32,864 nucleotides of DNA from the IMG/VR virus record IMGVR_UViG_3300048588_000170, positions 1-32,864 of that record; one strand, written 5' to 3'. Numbering within the stretch: position 1 is the stretch's first letter; each line of letters starts with the position of its first letter. Shown one piece after another: positions 7,078 to 15,759 of this stretch. The stretch comes from a virus. The notes under the pieces are model-generated. The model saw only the letters and a list, made by a program, of their open reading frames with translations. It had not been told where the DNA came from and made no database searches. A program made the translations under genes and the position numbers.

Positions 7078-7422
7078 TTAGGTGATGGTGCCGACGCCGA
7101 CGATGACGACATCGATCACGGCGGAAGCTGCGCCGGACGTGTTGGTCAGCAGCAGCTTGTCGGTGGTGTTGTTGACGACCGCCCAGCCGGATGCGGCCGG
7201 GTTGGCGAGCACGCAGAAGCCGCCAGCCTCGAGCTTGATGGTATCGCCAGTGCCGTCGTTCGGGGTCGTGCCGACGTTGAGCTGCGTCGCGCCGTTGTCC
7301 AGCAGGATCTGGTCAGCCGTCACTGGCAGGACCACGCAAAGAGCGGCCGCCACAGCCAGCAACAGCCGCTTGGCAACAGCGCCCAGGTTCAGGTCGGCTT
7401 CTACGAGAGGGATGCGGGACAT
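7078..7422 (-). CDS. Small fibre-like protein with an internal signal-peptide-like segment
   Basis: A 114-residue protein that opens with MSRIPLVEADLNLG, close to the next gene's MARIPLVPSELGLG. A hydrophobic run (about 19-36, LLLAVAAALCVVLPVTA) ending in a plausible signal peptidase site (VTA/DQ) comes next, and then LNVGTTPNDGTGD, again shared with the next gene. The C-terminus is a small beta domain (WAVVNNTTDKLLLTNTSG). It looks like the neighbour's head with an export segment inserted. It may be a minor fibre, a decoration protein or an exported lysogen protein. Stop is followed by a GC-rich inverted repeat (GCCCG/CGGGC) before the next SD. Confidence 0.6.
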   Translation of the reverse strand: MSRIPLVEADLNLGAVAKRLLLAVAAALCVVLPVTADQILLDNGATQLNVGTTPNDGTGDTIKLEAGGFCVLANPAASGWAVVNNTTDKLLLTNTSGAASAVIDVVIVGVGTIT

Positions 7423-7466
7423 GGTTCAATCCTCGGTGGTTGGGTCGATTATTGACCCGTAAAAGT

Positions 7467-7883
7467 TCACTTCAACTTGGCACGCAGGGCGGCGATTTCC
7501 GAATCGAGATCAGCGATCCGCTGGCGTGCGTCTCTGTCTGATGGCGTCAGCATCAACTCCCGGATGGCTCTGGGCTGCCGGGCCTCGATACGCTGGATCA
7601 TCGACTGCAGTGCCCGCTGCTCGGCTTGGGCGGCGATCACTGCATCGGGCAGCTTCCAGCGCTTTATGGCGGCGTCCCATTCGTGCTGGACGCTCGGGGC
7701 TGGTGGCTGGTAATCGACAACATCACCGGTCTCGATGTCCACGCGCTGCGACAGGTGGTCGAGCTTGCCCTCGATGCGGGTCAGTCCGGGCCGGGTGTTG
7801 GCTTCCGCCTGCCGCTCCGAGTGGGTCACGGTCTCTGCCGAAAGCTCGCCGGTCGCTGGGTCGAAAAAAGAATAGGTTTTCAT
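7467..7883 (-). CDS. Tail-associated protein with C-terminal coiled coil, unknown
   Basis: A 138-residue protein. The start (FFDPATGELSAETVTHSE) and the phrase ETGDVVDYQPPAP resemble short domains found in small proteins encoded after the J gene in many siphophages. The C-terminal half (about 75-138) is charged and helical and probably forms a coiled coil (DARQRIADLDSEIAALRAKL). The ATG shares ATGA with the stop of J, so it is co-translated with the tail tip. It may be a fibre assembly chaperone or a minor tail subunit; no enzymatic motif. Confidence 0.7.
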   Translation of the reverse strand: MKTYSFFDPATGELSAETVTHSERQAEANTRPGLTRIEGKLDHLSQRVDIETGDVVDYQPPAPSVQHEWDAAIKRWKLPDAVIAAQAEQRALQSMIQRIEARQPRAIRELMLTPSDRDARQRIADLDSEIAALRAKLK

Positions 7884-10800
7884 CGCTTCACCGCCGTCAG
7901 GCTGATTTCAATTTCGCCCACACTGAGCGTTGTTGGCTCGGTTGTGGCTCCTGCAATATAGACGTGCACATCTATGCCGAAGTAGGCGGAAAATCGCTTG
8001 TTTGCTGGCAGCGTGTAGGTTGCATTGAGAGTTTTGAATATCGGCCACGTCTCGCCGCTGTGGTCTGTCGGGTCCGATACCTGGCCAATGGGCACAGGCA
8101 CTGCCCCGCTCCAATCCGCGTTGTGCTGGTAACCGACCGCATAGACCGTGTGATTGGACGATGCGATGCCCGCAGAAACTGCGGCATTGCCTGAGAACAT
8201 GGCCGCAATCTGCAGCTCCACAGACTCGCTGCTATCGTTGTAGTAAGAGGCCGTGCCGGCCGGCAGGAAAAGCGCATTGGTATTGATTGGCCCGGTACGA
8301 TTCTCGACCAGCGTCGATGATCCGGCGTTGGTGCGCACGATGCTGGTAGCTGCTTCGCCGACAAGCTGCGGCGTATCCACCTCATCCAGATACGCCAGCG
8401 CCCCCTGCGGTGACAGCAGCGTCTGAATCGTGGCTTCGTTGCCGGTGATCGCCTCAAAGCGAGGCTTGGCGAAGTAGACCAGGCAGTAGAAGTCGTTGGT
8501 GTAGTACTGATACACCCGCTGCATCTGCGTGGCCTGCGCTGAGTAGCGCATTTTGAACTCGGTGCCGTCGTAGATTTTCAGCCCGGTCTCTGGGTCGTAA
8601 AGCCCGGCAATCCCCGAATCACCGCCCGAGTAGCTGTAGCCGTGGATCACGCCTACTGACAGATACCACTTGTCGGCAACAATCCCGAGCGTCGCCGGTG
8701 CGCCGTACATGAAGTAAGGGTTGCTATCGACCGCCCCGGCCAGCGTGAAGGTGTTGTTCGGGTCGCAGCCGTGGTAGAACTGCGGCGTGCCGAGGCCGTT
8801 CCAGCGAACCCAGACGACCGACCGATAGCTCTTGCCGGGGTCGATTCCGGTGATGTCGCCGCTGTTGTCCCAGCCGCCATTCCCGGACGTGCCGTTACCG
8901 ATGGTCCGCCACAGTGGCTCGCTCTGACCATATGGGCCGAGCGGGTGGCCCGTCGCGCCACCCAGCACGATGCTGCTTGGCGTGGGGCTAGTGATAGCCA
9001 CGAAGTTTCCGACCGTGCCAGAAGCCCCGGCCCGCCAGCCGTCCACGTTGAGCTTGTTCGGGCCGGAGTGGAAACCACCAGCCACCATGCCGAATTTCAC
9101 GGTATCGAGCTGACCGCCAACCGTGACCATGATCGCCTTGGCCCGCATCGGCAGGCCGTTCGCTGGCGAGGCATAGATCAGCACGCCGTCCATCAGGTAA
9201 CGCACGGACAGGCCGTCATTGGTGATGCTGAATACGGTCTCGCGGGTGAAGGTCGGCACGGTCACTGTGCGCTGCGTGCCGAGCTCCCAGACCTGCGCGG
9301 TGCCTGATGTCGTCGTCAGCCGCCATGCATATTCGAGGGCGGAACTGGCCGTGCCGCTGGTCGCCGTGGTCAGTCCGATATAGGCCTCTTTCGCCAGCAC
9401 CGAGCACCGGAACGACAGCGCACTCGACATGCCCTGCGTTTCCTTCGTGGTCGCTGCCGAGTCTTCGGCATTCGACCCCGACGCCTTGAAGATCGATTGG
9501 CCGAATACCGATGCAGTGCCGGCAACGGTCCAGATGTTCTCGGCGTTGTCCTGGTAAGACCCATCGAGCGGCAGGACCGTGGTGTATGGCGAGACCGCCG
9601 ACAGATCCTGCTCGCCGCGCCCGTAGATGTTGAAGCTGGTGAACTTGAGGTACATCGTCGTGCCGGCGAGACCCGGATCGTAGGGAATCGCAGCCAGCCG
9701 GTCATCGATGCGCGCGAACGCCGCCCCGCTGCTGTGGCTTGCCGGGGCCGAGCCGTACAGGCCGCGTCGCAGGTAGGTCAGCGTGTAGGCTCCGGGTGCA
9801 GTCAGTGAGGCATCGCGGAAGGCCATGATCTCGCCGCCCACATAGATCATGTTGGCGCGCAGCCCGTCCACGTCTGCCTGCGTGCCGCCGGTCAGTTGCA
9901 TGGTCGTGGTGGCCATGGTCACCGCAACCGTGCCGGCAGTGTCCGGGTCTGCATGGCTGGCGGTCGATGCGCTCAGGACGCCATAGCGGGATTCACCGCT
10001 GATCGAGCCGATCAGCCGATAGTCCAGGTCATCGAACGACGCCCACACCGAACAGCCGCCCCAGTTGGCGTCCGCTCCGGTGATGGCCACCCAGATTTCC
10101 GACCCGCCAGCCGGGCCGACCATGCGCGAAGGCGCGGCAAAAATCAGCGGGGCAGAGACATTGCCCGGCGCCACGTTGTAGTTGGCGGCGTAGCCCTGCG
10201 CCAGCTCCCAGTTGTACTGCGGGGAAGAAGCGATCCCGAGCGGCACCTCGTCCACCTCGATGGTCAGCACGTCATCCGGGTCATCCGTGATGGATGTAAT
10301 CCGCACAAGCTGGTTGTCCAGCCCCAGTGTGCTGTCAGTGATGGACAGCAGGTCCATCGGTTCCAGCAGCGAATAATCCGGGCGCAGGCGGAAGCGGTAG
10401 GCATTCACCGTGTAGAGCTGGCGCTGCAGGATGATCTGCGCCACCTGCTTGGCCAGCGTGCCGGTCTTGATCGCGTGCAGGTTGATGGTCGGCATGACCC
10501 GCTCGCCGTTCAGGGCGATGTCGGCATCGTCCCAGGCTTCGGCAACGGCGGTGTTGTACTGGTGGCTGCGGTCCAGATACTCGATGCGAACCCGGTTGTA
10601 CCGCTCGCTCTGCGGCTTGCGGATCAGCTCGACCGGCGGCTCGCCCGGCAGAAAGTCGTCATCGGTCAGCGCATAGACCGGTGCCATGTTCGGGGTATAG
10701 GTCTGGCCGTTGCCGGTCACCGCCTCGTCGGCATACGGGAGCACCTTCAGCACGCCCGCCGACCAGACAACCTCCGAGTTCGTGACGGCCATCAGCTCCT

Positions 10801-11488
10801 TCAGGAACTCCGCCGCCTGCCGCTGCGTCGTTTCTTCCGGGCTGATGAAGATCCCGCGCGCGATGCAGTAGGTCTGGAAGGAATTGGCCCCGGTGATCGT
10901 GCCGAGGTACGGGAACTGCGCGCCATGGCTGGCACTGCCGAGATAGTCGGCAAGGATGGCGGCCGGCTCTGCGTCGTCGATGCCGGAACCGTAGGGCAGG
11001 AAGCCAGTCACCTCGAATGACAGCGTTGGGAGCCCGGCGGAGTGCCCGAGTTCCAGCCCGCTCGATGCGACGTAGGCCGTGTGATCGTAGGGAATCGCCT
11101 GCGATGGGTTGTAGGTCGACAGGAATGACCAGGTTGCCTGTCCGCCAGCTCCGCTGAACAGCGTCAGTCCCAGCTCCGCCAGCGAGGTGATCGCCTTGTC
11201 TTCGTAGACCGTACCGACGGCCGTGATCGGCCCCTCGGCCAGCGCCAGCATGACGGCGGTGCGGTAGATGTATGACGTGCTGGTGACCCCGCCGCCGCCC
11301 TTGCCGCCCTGCTCCTGCACGATGGCGGTTGAGCGGAAGTTCCCATACCAAATCAGCGCACCCGGCACGCGGGCCTTGCCGTAGACCAGCGGGATCGTGT
11401 CGCCGTAGACCGACCGCTGAAGCTGGATGCCCTGCAGCCGCTTCTCGGAGGTGGACTGGGTTTTGGCCCCGCCGATCAGGCCGCTCAT
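7880..11488 (-). CDS. J-like tail tip / host specificity protein
   Basis: A 1202-residue protein in the position of lambda J and gene-transfer-agent ORFg15. The N-terminus (GAKTQSTSEKRLQGIQLQRS, then GDTIPLVYGKARVPG) and the segment FRLRPDYSLLEPMDLLSITD fit the phage tail tip family that forms the hub and central fibre. The last 600 residues are Gly/Ser/Thr-rich beta domains with lectin-like stretches, probably contacting the receptor. It overlaps the NlpC/P60 gene upstream and the small tail gene downstream by ATGA. The large plus-strand frames opposite it are shadows of its GC-rich codons. Confidence 0.9.
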   Translation of the reverse strand: MSGLIGGAKTQSTSEKRLQGIQLQRSVYGDTIPLVYGKARVPGALIWYGNFRSTAIVQEQGGKGGGGVTSTSYIYRTAVMLALAEGPITAVGTVYEDKAITSLAELGLTLFSGAGGQATWSFLSTYNPSQAIPYDHTAYVASSGLELGHSAGLPTLSFEVTGFLPYGSGIDDAEPAAILADYLGSASHGAQFPYLGTITGANSFQTYCIARGIFISPEETTQRQAAEFLKELMAVTNSEVVWSAGVLKVLPYADEAVTGNGQTYTPNMAPVYALTDDDFLPGEPPVELIRKPQSERYNRVRIEYLDRSHQYNTAVAEAWDDADIALNGERVMPTINLHAIKTGTLAKQVAQIILQRQLYTVNAYRFRLRPDYSLLEPMDLLSITDSTLGLDNQLVRITSITDDPDDVLTIEVDEVPLGIASSPQYNWELAQGYAANYNVAPGNVSAPLIFAAPSRMVGPAGGSEIWVAITGADANWGGCSVWASFDDLDYRLIGSISGESRYGVLSASTASHADPDTAGTVAVTMATTTMQLTGGTQADVDGLRANMIYVGGEIMAFRDASLTAPGAYTLTYLRRGLYGSAPASHSSGAAFARIDDRLAAIPYDPGLAGTTMYLKFTSFNIYGRGEQDLSAVSPYTTVLPLDGSYQDNAENIWTVAGTASVFGQSIFKASGSNAEDSAATTKETQGMSSALSFRCSVLAKEAYIGLTTATSGTASSALEYAWRLTTTSGTAQVWELGTQRTVTVPTFTRETVFSITNDGLSVRYLMDGVLIYASPANGLPMRAKAIMVTVGGQLDTVKFGMVAGGFHSGPNKLNVDGWRAGASGTVGNFVAITSPTPSSIVLGGATGHPLGPYGQSEPLWRTIGNGTSGNGGWDNSGDITGIDPGKSYRSVVWVRWNGLGTPQFYHGCDPNNTFTLAGAVDSNPYFMYGAPATLGIVADKWYLSVGVIHGYSYSGGDSGIAGLYDPETGLKIYDGTEFKMRYSAQATQMQRVYQYYTNDFYCLVYFAKPRFEAITGNEATIQTLLSPQGALAYLDEVDTPQLVGEAATSIVRTNAGSSTLVENRTGPINTNALFLPAGTASYYNDSSESVELQIAAMFSGNAAVSAGIASSNHTVYAVGYQHNADWSGAVPVPIGQVSDPTDHSGETWPIFKTLNATYTLPANKRFSAYFGIDVHVYIAGATTEPTTLSVGEIEISLTAVKR

Positions 11489-11895
11489 TCGAGCACCGTC
11501 CAGTAGCTGTGCAGCCGGTCTTCAAATGCGCGGCGCTCGACCACCTCAACACGGCCGGCGGGCTGGTAAGCATGGATCATGAGCAGCTCGTCGATGATGA
11601 TGGCGCCATGCGACGCGGTACGCCCGAAGCGGAACATGGCCACGTCGCCGGCTTGTGGGGACTCGGTGCGCCGGGACTGGTCCAGCAGGAAGCCCATGAA
11701 GCGTTCTTCGTCGCGGTGCAGATACCAGGCACGCGGGTATGGTCGGGGGTCGAAGTCCGGCGCCACCAGACCCACCGCGCGGTAAACCTCCACCAGCAGC
11801 ATGGCGCAGTCGACGCCGGCCGCCTTGACGCTCCCGGCATGGTGATACGGCGTACCGAGCCACGTCAGCGCCTCGACAACGATTGCGGCCCTCAT
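11485..11895 (-). CDS. NlpC/P60 peptidoglycan hydrolase of the tail tip
   Basis: A 136-residue cysteine peptidase. GVDCAMLL holds the nucleophile Cys30, SHGAIII holds the general-base His96, and His108 in LMIHAY is the likely third polar residue. The fold and place match GTA ORFg14 and the peptidase part of lambda K, which open the cell wall during DNA entry. I chose the ATG at 11895 because it overlaps the upstream stop (ATGA); a longer reading from 11907 lacks this coupling. Followed directly by J. Confidence 0.9.
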   Translation of the reverse strand: MRAAIVVEALTWLGTPYHHAGSVKAAGVDCAMLLVEVYRAVGLVAPDFDPRPYPRAWYLHRDEERFMGFLLDQSRRTESPQAGDVAMFRFGRTASHGAIIIDELLMIHAYQPAGRVEVVERRAFEDRLHSYWTVLE

Positions 11896-12854
11896 CCGAG
11901 ATACCACGCCGCCTGCTCGCTCTTGTTCTCCGGGCGCGGACGCATGTTTGACGGCAGGGTGGTGGTACCACCGTCATAGACCGTTTCCGGGGTTGGCACG
12001 TACGGGAAGCCGCGAAAGTGCGCGAGGTTGCCGAATTTGGATGAACAGGTGGCCTGCTTCTTGTCGCAGCCCAGCCGCACGCTGAAGGTATCGGCAGCGA
12101 CCACGCCGGGCGGCAACGGCTGGATGAACGTCAGCCGGCCGAATGATGTCGTGTACCGCTTGACCATACGGGTCACGCCGGAGCACACCCCGGAGGTGAA
12201 GGTCAGCACGCCCTGATCGAAATGCCCGTTGATGTCAGTGAGGCCGGTATCGATGTACGTCCGGTCAGTCGCGACAGCACTCACCGCTCCGGCGGTCGTG
12301 TGGCTGGCTGGATTGAGCGTGCAGCTTGCATCGTAGAGCCGATGCACACAGCCGGTCTGGATGATGTTGCGCGGCATCTGCACGTTGAGCAGGGCCAGGT
12401 CGCTATCCAGCATCAGCTTGACGCTCATGCGGCCCGCCTGCACGTCAGCCACTCGCCCTTGAAACCACGGCACAGCACCCGCCGACACATCGCCCGGCGT
12501 GGCCATGAACAGCTTGTCCATCCGCACCCGGCAGGAATCCAGAAAGCCCCACCGGCACGCCTGCAGGAATGGTTGGCCGTTGACCAGCACCGGGGCGGAG
12601 GGGTGATCGATCTGCGGGGTTATCTCCAATTCCAGCGTCTGCACCTCGACCCCGCGTTTCGTGGCGATGCTGCCGCGCTTGATGAGCAGGCCCGTGCTGT
12701 AGGTGTTTCCCGAAACGGTCAGCGGGACATCGAAGGAGGTAAAACGGGCGGTGGCTGCAACCGGCTGCGCATAGTCGAAGGTGAACAGCTCCGCCTTGAC
12801 GTACTGCCCGCCCGCCAGCACCAGACCCGGGGCGCTACCGCCGGCCATCTTCAT
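11892..12854 (-). CDS. DUF2163/BR0599 tail hub protein (GTA ORFg13-like)
   Basis: A 320-residue protein starting at an ATG that overlaps the previous stop (ATGA). The N-terminal DUF2163 part (about 15-165) forms a tail hub, and the C-terminal part ends with the conserved KFGN-HFRGFPYVP segment of the BR0599 domain. Four cysteines, C169-x8-C178 and C263-x6-C270, show the same within-pair spacing that I recall for the iron-sulfur cysteines of lambda gpL (173/182 and 205/212). The protein should close the end of the tail tube and carry the peptidase and J. Confidence 0.88.
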   Translation of the reverse strand: MKMAGGSAPGLVLAGGQYVKAELFTFDYAQPVAATARFTSFDVPLTVSGNTYSTGLLIKRGSIATKRGVEVQTLELEITPQIDHPSAPVLVNGQPFLQACRWGFLDSCRVRMDKLFMATPGDVSAGAVPWFQGRVADVQAGRMSVKLMLDSDLALLNVQMPRNIIQTGCVHRLYDASCTLNPASHTTAGAVSAVATDRTYIDTGLTDINGHFDQGVLTFTSGVCSGVTRMVKRYTTSFGRLTFIQPLPPGVVAADTFSVRLGCDKKQATCSSKFGNLAHFRGFPYVPTPETVYDGGTTTLPSNMRPRPENKSEQAAWYLG

Positions 12855-13468
12855 AGCTTCACCGACAGGAAATCGATGGCCTTCGACTGCCACATGTAGG
12901 TCATGAACTGCGTCAGGTCCATCTGCCCGGACAGGAACCGGCAGCGGTAGTAGAAAGAGCCGGTCCAGGTCAGCGCCTGCCCGCCCAGCGGCGCAGAGGT
13001 GAAGGTGATGATGCCGGTCGGTCCCACCGTGTAGTGCGTGGAGACGGTCTGCAGGACGCCCATCTTGTAGATCAGGGGGGCGCCGTTGAGGTTCTGGATC
13101 AACTCCGCGACGCCTGGCCCGCCGCTATTCTGGTATCGCGCCACCAGTTGAAATGCGGTTGTTGTGCCGTCACCAGTGCCGAACGGTTCAGCCGTCACGG
13201 AGTTGAAATCAGGATCGTTGTACAGGAACGTATCGAACTCGCCCCGGCAGGCGTTGAATAGCCCTGCAATGGCCTTCAAATCGCTGGTGACGCCCGGGCG
13301 ATCGTTCAGGTACTCGAAGGCAAGGCTGAACTTGATGCGCGGATACAGCGCGTGTCCGATGCGCGACTCCTTGCCGCTCAGCGCCTCGATGACGGTGGAT
13401 TTCCAGACGGGAGACCGTCCCCGGTTCCATGACAGCCCGGGGAGCGCGGGGAAGACCAGTGAGGTCAT
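12851..13468 (-). CDS. DUF2460 distal tail protein (GTA ORFg12-like)
   Basis: A 205-residue protein of the DUF2460/TIGR02217 type. Supporting stretches are PALPGLSWNRGRSPVWKS near the N-terminus, FNACRGEFDTFLYNDPDFN (about 71-89) and YRCRFLSGQMDLTQF near the end. In gene transfer agents and related siphophages this protein forms the distal tail ring between the tube and the hub. It lies between the tape measure and the DUF2163 hub and has ATGA overlaps on both sides. Confidence 0.9.
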   Translation of the reverse strand: MTSLVFPALPGLSWNRGRSPVWKSTVIEALSGKESRIGHALYPRIKFSLAFEYLNDRPGVTSDLKAIAGLFNACRGEFDTFLYNDPDFNSVTAEPFGTGDGTTTAFQLVARYQNSGGPGVAELIQNLNGAPLIYKMGVLQTVSTHYTVGPTGIITFTSAPLGGQALTWTGSFYYRCRFLSGQMDLTQFMTYMWQSKAIDFLSVKL

Positions 13469-15759
13469 GTCGCAAAGCCGCGCCGCGCGTGGCCACGGAC
13501 CGCGCCAGCCAGCAGGGCCGCGTTACTCGGGCTCTTCAGCCACGACTCCACGCCGCGCGCGTCCCATGCGCTGATGTTGATCACCGGCTGCACGGCACCG
13601 CCACCACCGCCACCAGTCATGTCGCGCACCGCGTCGGCCAGGTCGGCTGGTAGCACCATTTCCCGCTGATGCAACTGGGTTACCGGGTTGACGCCGGCCG
13701 GAATGTCGAAGCCCTTTGCCGCCGCAACCGATGCCTGAAACGACATCGCGCCGGCATAGGAGGCCGCGGCCGCGCCCGGTGCCAACGCCGGACCGACAAA
13801 CGGGATGGCAGCCGTGGCTGCATAGGCCGCCGCGCCCGCCTCGGCCGCGTGGCCGGCAATGATCGACGACGCCGTGACCTTGCCCATGATCAGCTGCTTG
13901 ACCATCGAGGCCACCCACTGCACGCCCATCTGCACGAACATCTGGGTGATCGAATCCACCACCGAGACGAACAGACCGCGGACCCCGGTACTGAAGGTCT
14001 GCGTGCCCTTGAGCATCGCGTTTATCGAGCTGCTGAAATTGCCCTGGATGGCATTCGACAGGCTGCCCCAGTTCTTGCTCTGCTCGACGGTGACCTGGTT
14101 GTTCAGTTCGCGCAGCCGCTGGTTGTGCCCGCGTGTCAGTTCCTCGATCTGCGCGTGCAGTTGCGCAGTCTTCACCGGGTCGTCAGTCCCGACAAGCTGC
14201 AACTGCTGCTGTAGCGCCTGCTCGCGGATCGCGTACCGCTGCGCCTCGAAGGCCTGCTGCTGGGTGAGCAGTTCCGCCTTCGTGGCCTGGTTCAGCTCGA
14301 CTTCCAGCCGGGCCGCGCTCTCGCGGGCATCGACTTCGGCAAGGGCTGCATTCTGGACCGTCTGCGCCCGGATCTGGTCGATCTGGGCAATCTGGTCAGC
14401 GGCCTCGCGCTTGAGCTGGACGATGTGGTTCTGGGCTGCCGCGTAGGCTTTGGACTCGAGCCCGTAGAACTCGCCGATCCGCTGCGCTTCCTTCTCGGCC
14501 AGAGCGATCTTGATGTCGTAGTTGTTGCGGGCGGCAGCTTCCTGGCCCTTCAGGTTCTCGATCTCGGCATCGAAGGCGTCCTTGGCGGCCTTGGCTGATG
14601 CTTTGGCCGCAGCGCGCGACGCCGCTGAATCACCAGAGCCGCCGGTCGATGTACTGCCCCCGTCTGGCGGCTTGATCGCGGTCTGCTTGCCGAACGCGCT
14701 CGACATCGCGTCAGAGACGCGGAGCTGGGCAGACTCAGCGGCCTTCACAACCCCATCGAAATAGGCGGAGCCGATGTCCATCATCTGCTGCGTGCCGGTC
14801 TGCCATGCGGCTTTGGCACCTGCGAAGTCGAAGCGCAGCGCCTTGCCGGCTACATCAGCTAGCGTAAGAAACAACACCACAATCTGTTGTACGTTCGCTT
14901 TGACGGCGGTCCAAACGGTGAACACCGCCACGCGCACGCCCTCAAAGGCTGCGATCAGCGCGATCATTGTGCCCTTCATGACCATAACGGCCTGTGGGCC
15001 GATGCTGGCAAACCAGTTGGCCAGCTCGGTCAGGATGGGCAGCAGGGCGTCGCCGATGGCCTTCTGCAGACCGTCCATCACGTCGCCTGCATCGTTCATC
15101 GCGGCCCGGTAGGCCTCGACGGCAGCGGTGTTTTCCTCACCGACCACCATGCCCAGCTCTTCGGCCTTCTTCTTGGCCGCGTCCTGCGCCTCAGCGGTCA
15201 GGCGCAGCGTGGGCGCAACCGACTCCCAGGCCTTGCCGTAGATCTTCACGCCCTCGATGTTGCGGTCCGTGCCTTCCCGGAAGGTCAGCAGCTTCGCGTT
15301 GACATCGGTCATGATGTCCATCGTCGAGCGGAAGTTGCCGTTCGCGTCGCGGGTCGCCACGCCCAGACCACCGAAAGCCGCTTCGTTGCTGTTCAGCTTC
15401 TGCGTGATCTTGCCGGCCGCGTTGGAGAGCTGTTCCTCCGTGACGTAGACATCACCGAGCGCCATCTTCAGGACTGACGCCTGCGTGGCCGAAATGCCGA
15501 GCTGCTTGCCGAGCTTGGTGGACTCAACCGCCAGATTGACCGACGCGGCGACAGACTCACGGAACGCGGCACCACCCGCAAGCACGGCAGCGAAGGCCGC
15601 CATGGCCACCTGCGCCTTGCCGAGCGCCGCCTGCAGGCTGCCGAAGCTCGACTGCATCTGACCGACGGCATTCTTGACCGAGGCCTGCGCACTCGCCAGA
15701 GCCGCATTCAGCCCGGTCGGATCGCCGGTAATGCCAAGGCTGATGTCTTTGTCGGTCAT
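13465..15759 (-). CDS. Tail tape measure protein
   Basis: A 764-residue protein with the expected make-up: long Ala/Gln/Glu-rich helices, hydrophobic patches near residues 240-300 and 630-690, and a Gly-rich end. The N-terminal stretch (SLGITGDPTGLNAALASA) is typical of lambda-like tape measures. It sets tail length and may help DNA cross the membrane. Scaling from lambda gpH (853 residues, about 135 nm) gives a tail of roughly 115-120 nm, which is an estimate. It follows the frameshifted chaperone gene and shares ATGA with the end of its -1 frame. Confidence 0.93.
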   Translation of the reverse strand: MTDKDISLGITGDPTGLNAALASAQASVKNAVGQMQSSFGSLQAALGKAQVAMAAFAAVLAGGAAFRESVAASVNLAVESTKLGKQLGISATQASVLKMALGDVYVTEEQLSNAAGKITQKLNSNEAAFGGLGVATRDANGNFRSTMDIMTDVNAKLLTFREGTDRNIEGVKIYGKAWESVAPTLRLTAEAQDAAKKKAEELGMVVGEENTAAVEAYRAAMNDAGDVMDGLQKAIGDALLPILTELANWFASIGPQAVMVMKGTMIALIAAFEGVRVAVFTVWTAVKANVQQIVVLFLTLADVAGKALRFDFAGAKAAWQTGTQQMMDIGSAYFDGVVKAAESAQLRVSDAMSSAFGKQTAIKPPDGGSTSTGGSGDSAASRAAAKASAKAAKDAFDAEIENLKGQEAAARNNYDIKIALAEKEAQRIGEFYGLESKAYAAAQNHIVQLKREAADQIAQIDQIRAQTVQNAALAEVDARESAARLEVELNQATKAELLTQQQAFEAQRYAIREQALQQQLQLVGTDDPVKTAQLHAQIEELTRGHNQRLRELNNQVTVEQSKNWGSLSNAIQGNFSSSINAMLKGTQTFSTGVRGLFVSVVDSITQMFVQMGVQWVASMVKQLIMGKVTASSIIAGHAAEAGAAAYAATAAIPFVGPALAPGAAAASYAGAMSFQASVAAAKGFDIPAGVNPVTQLHQREMVLPADLADAVRDMTGGGGGGAVQPVINISAWDARGVESWLKSPSNAALLAGAVRGHARRGFAT

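Noticed and set aside
9896-11020. Plus-strand open frame of 374 codons opposite the J gene
   Set aside because: Arg/His/Gly-rich low-information composition, no ribosome site, and exact opposition to a well-supported tail tip gene; it is a shadow of GC-rich third positions.
10659-11573. Minus-strand frame of 304 codons overlapping J and the NlpC/P60 gene
   Set aside because: It is the off-frame reading of two real coupled genes; its product is Arg-rich and unrelated to any phage protein.
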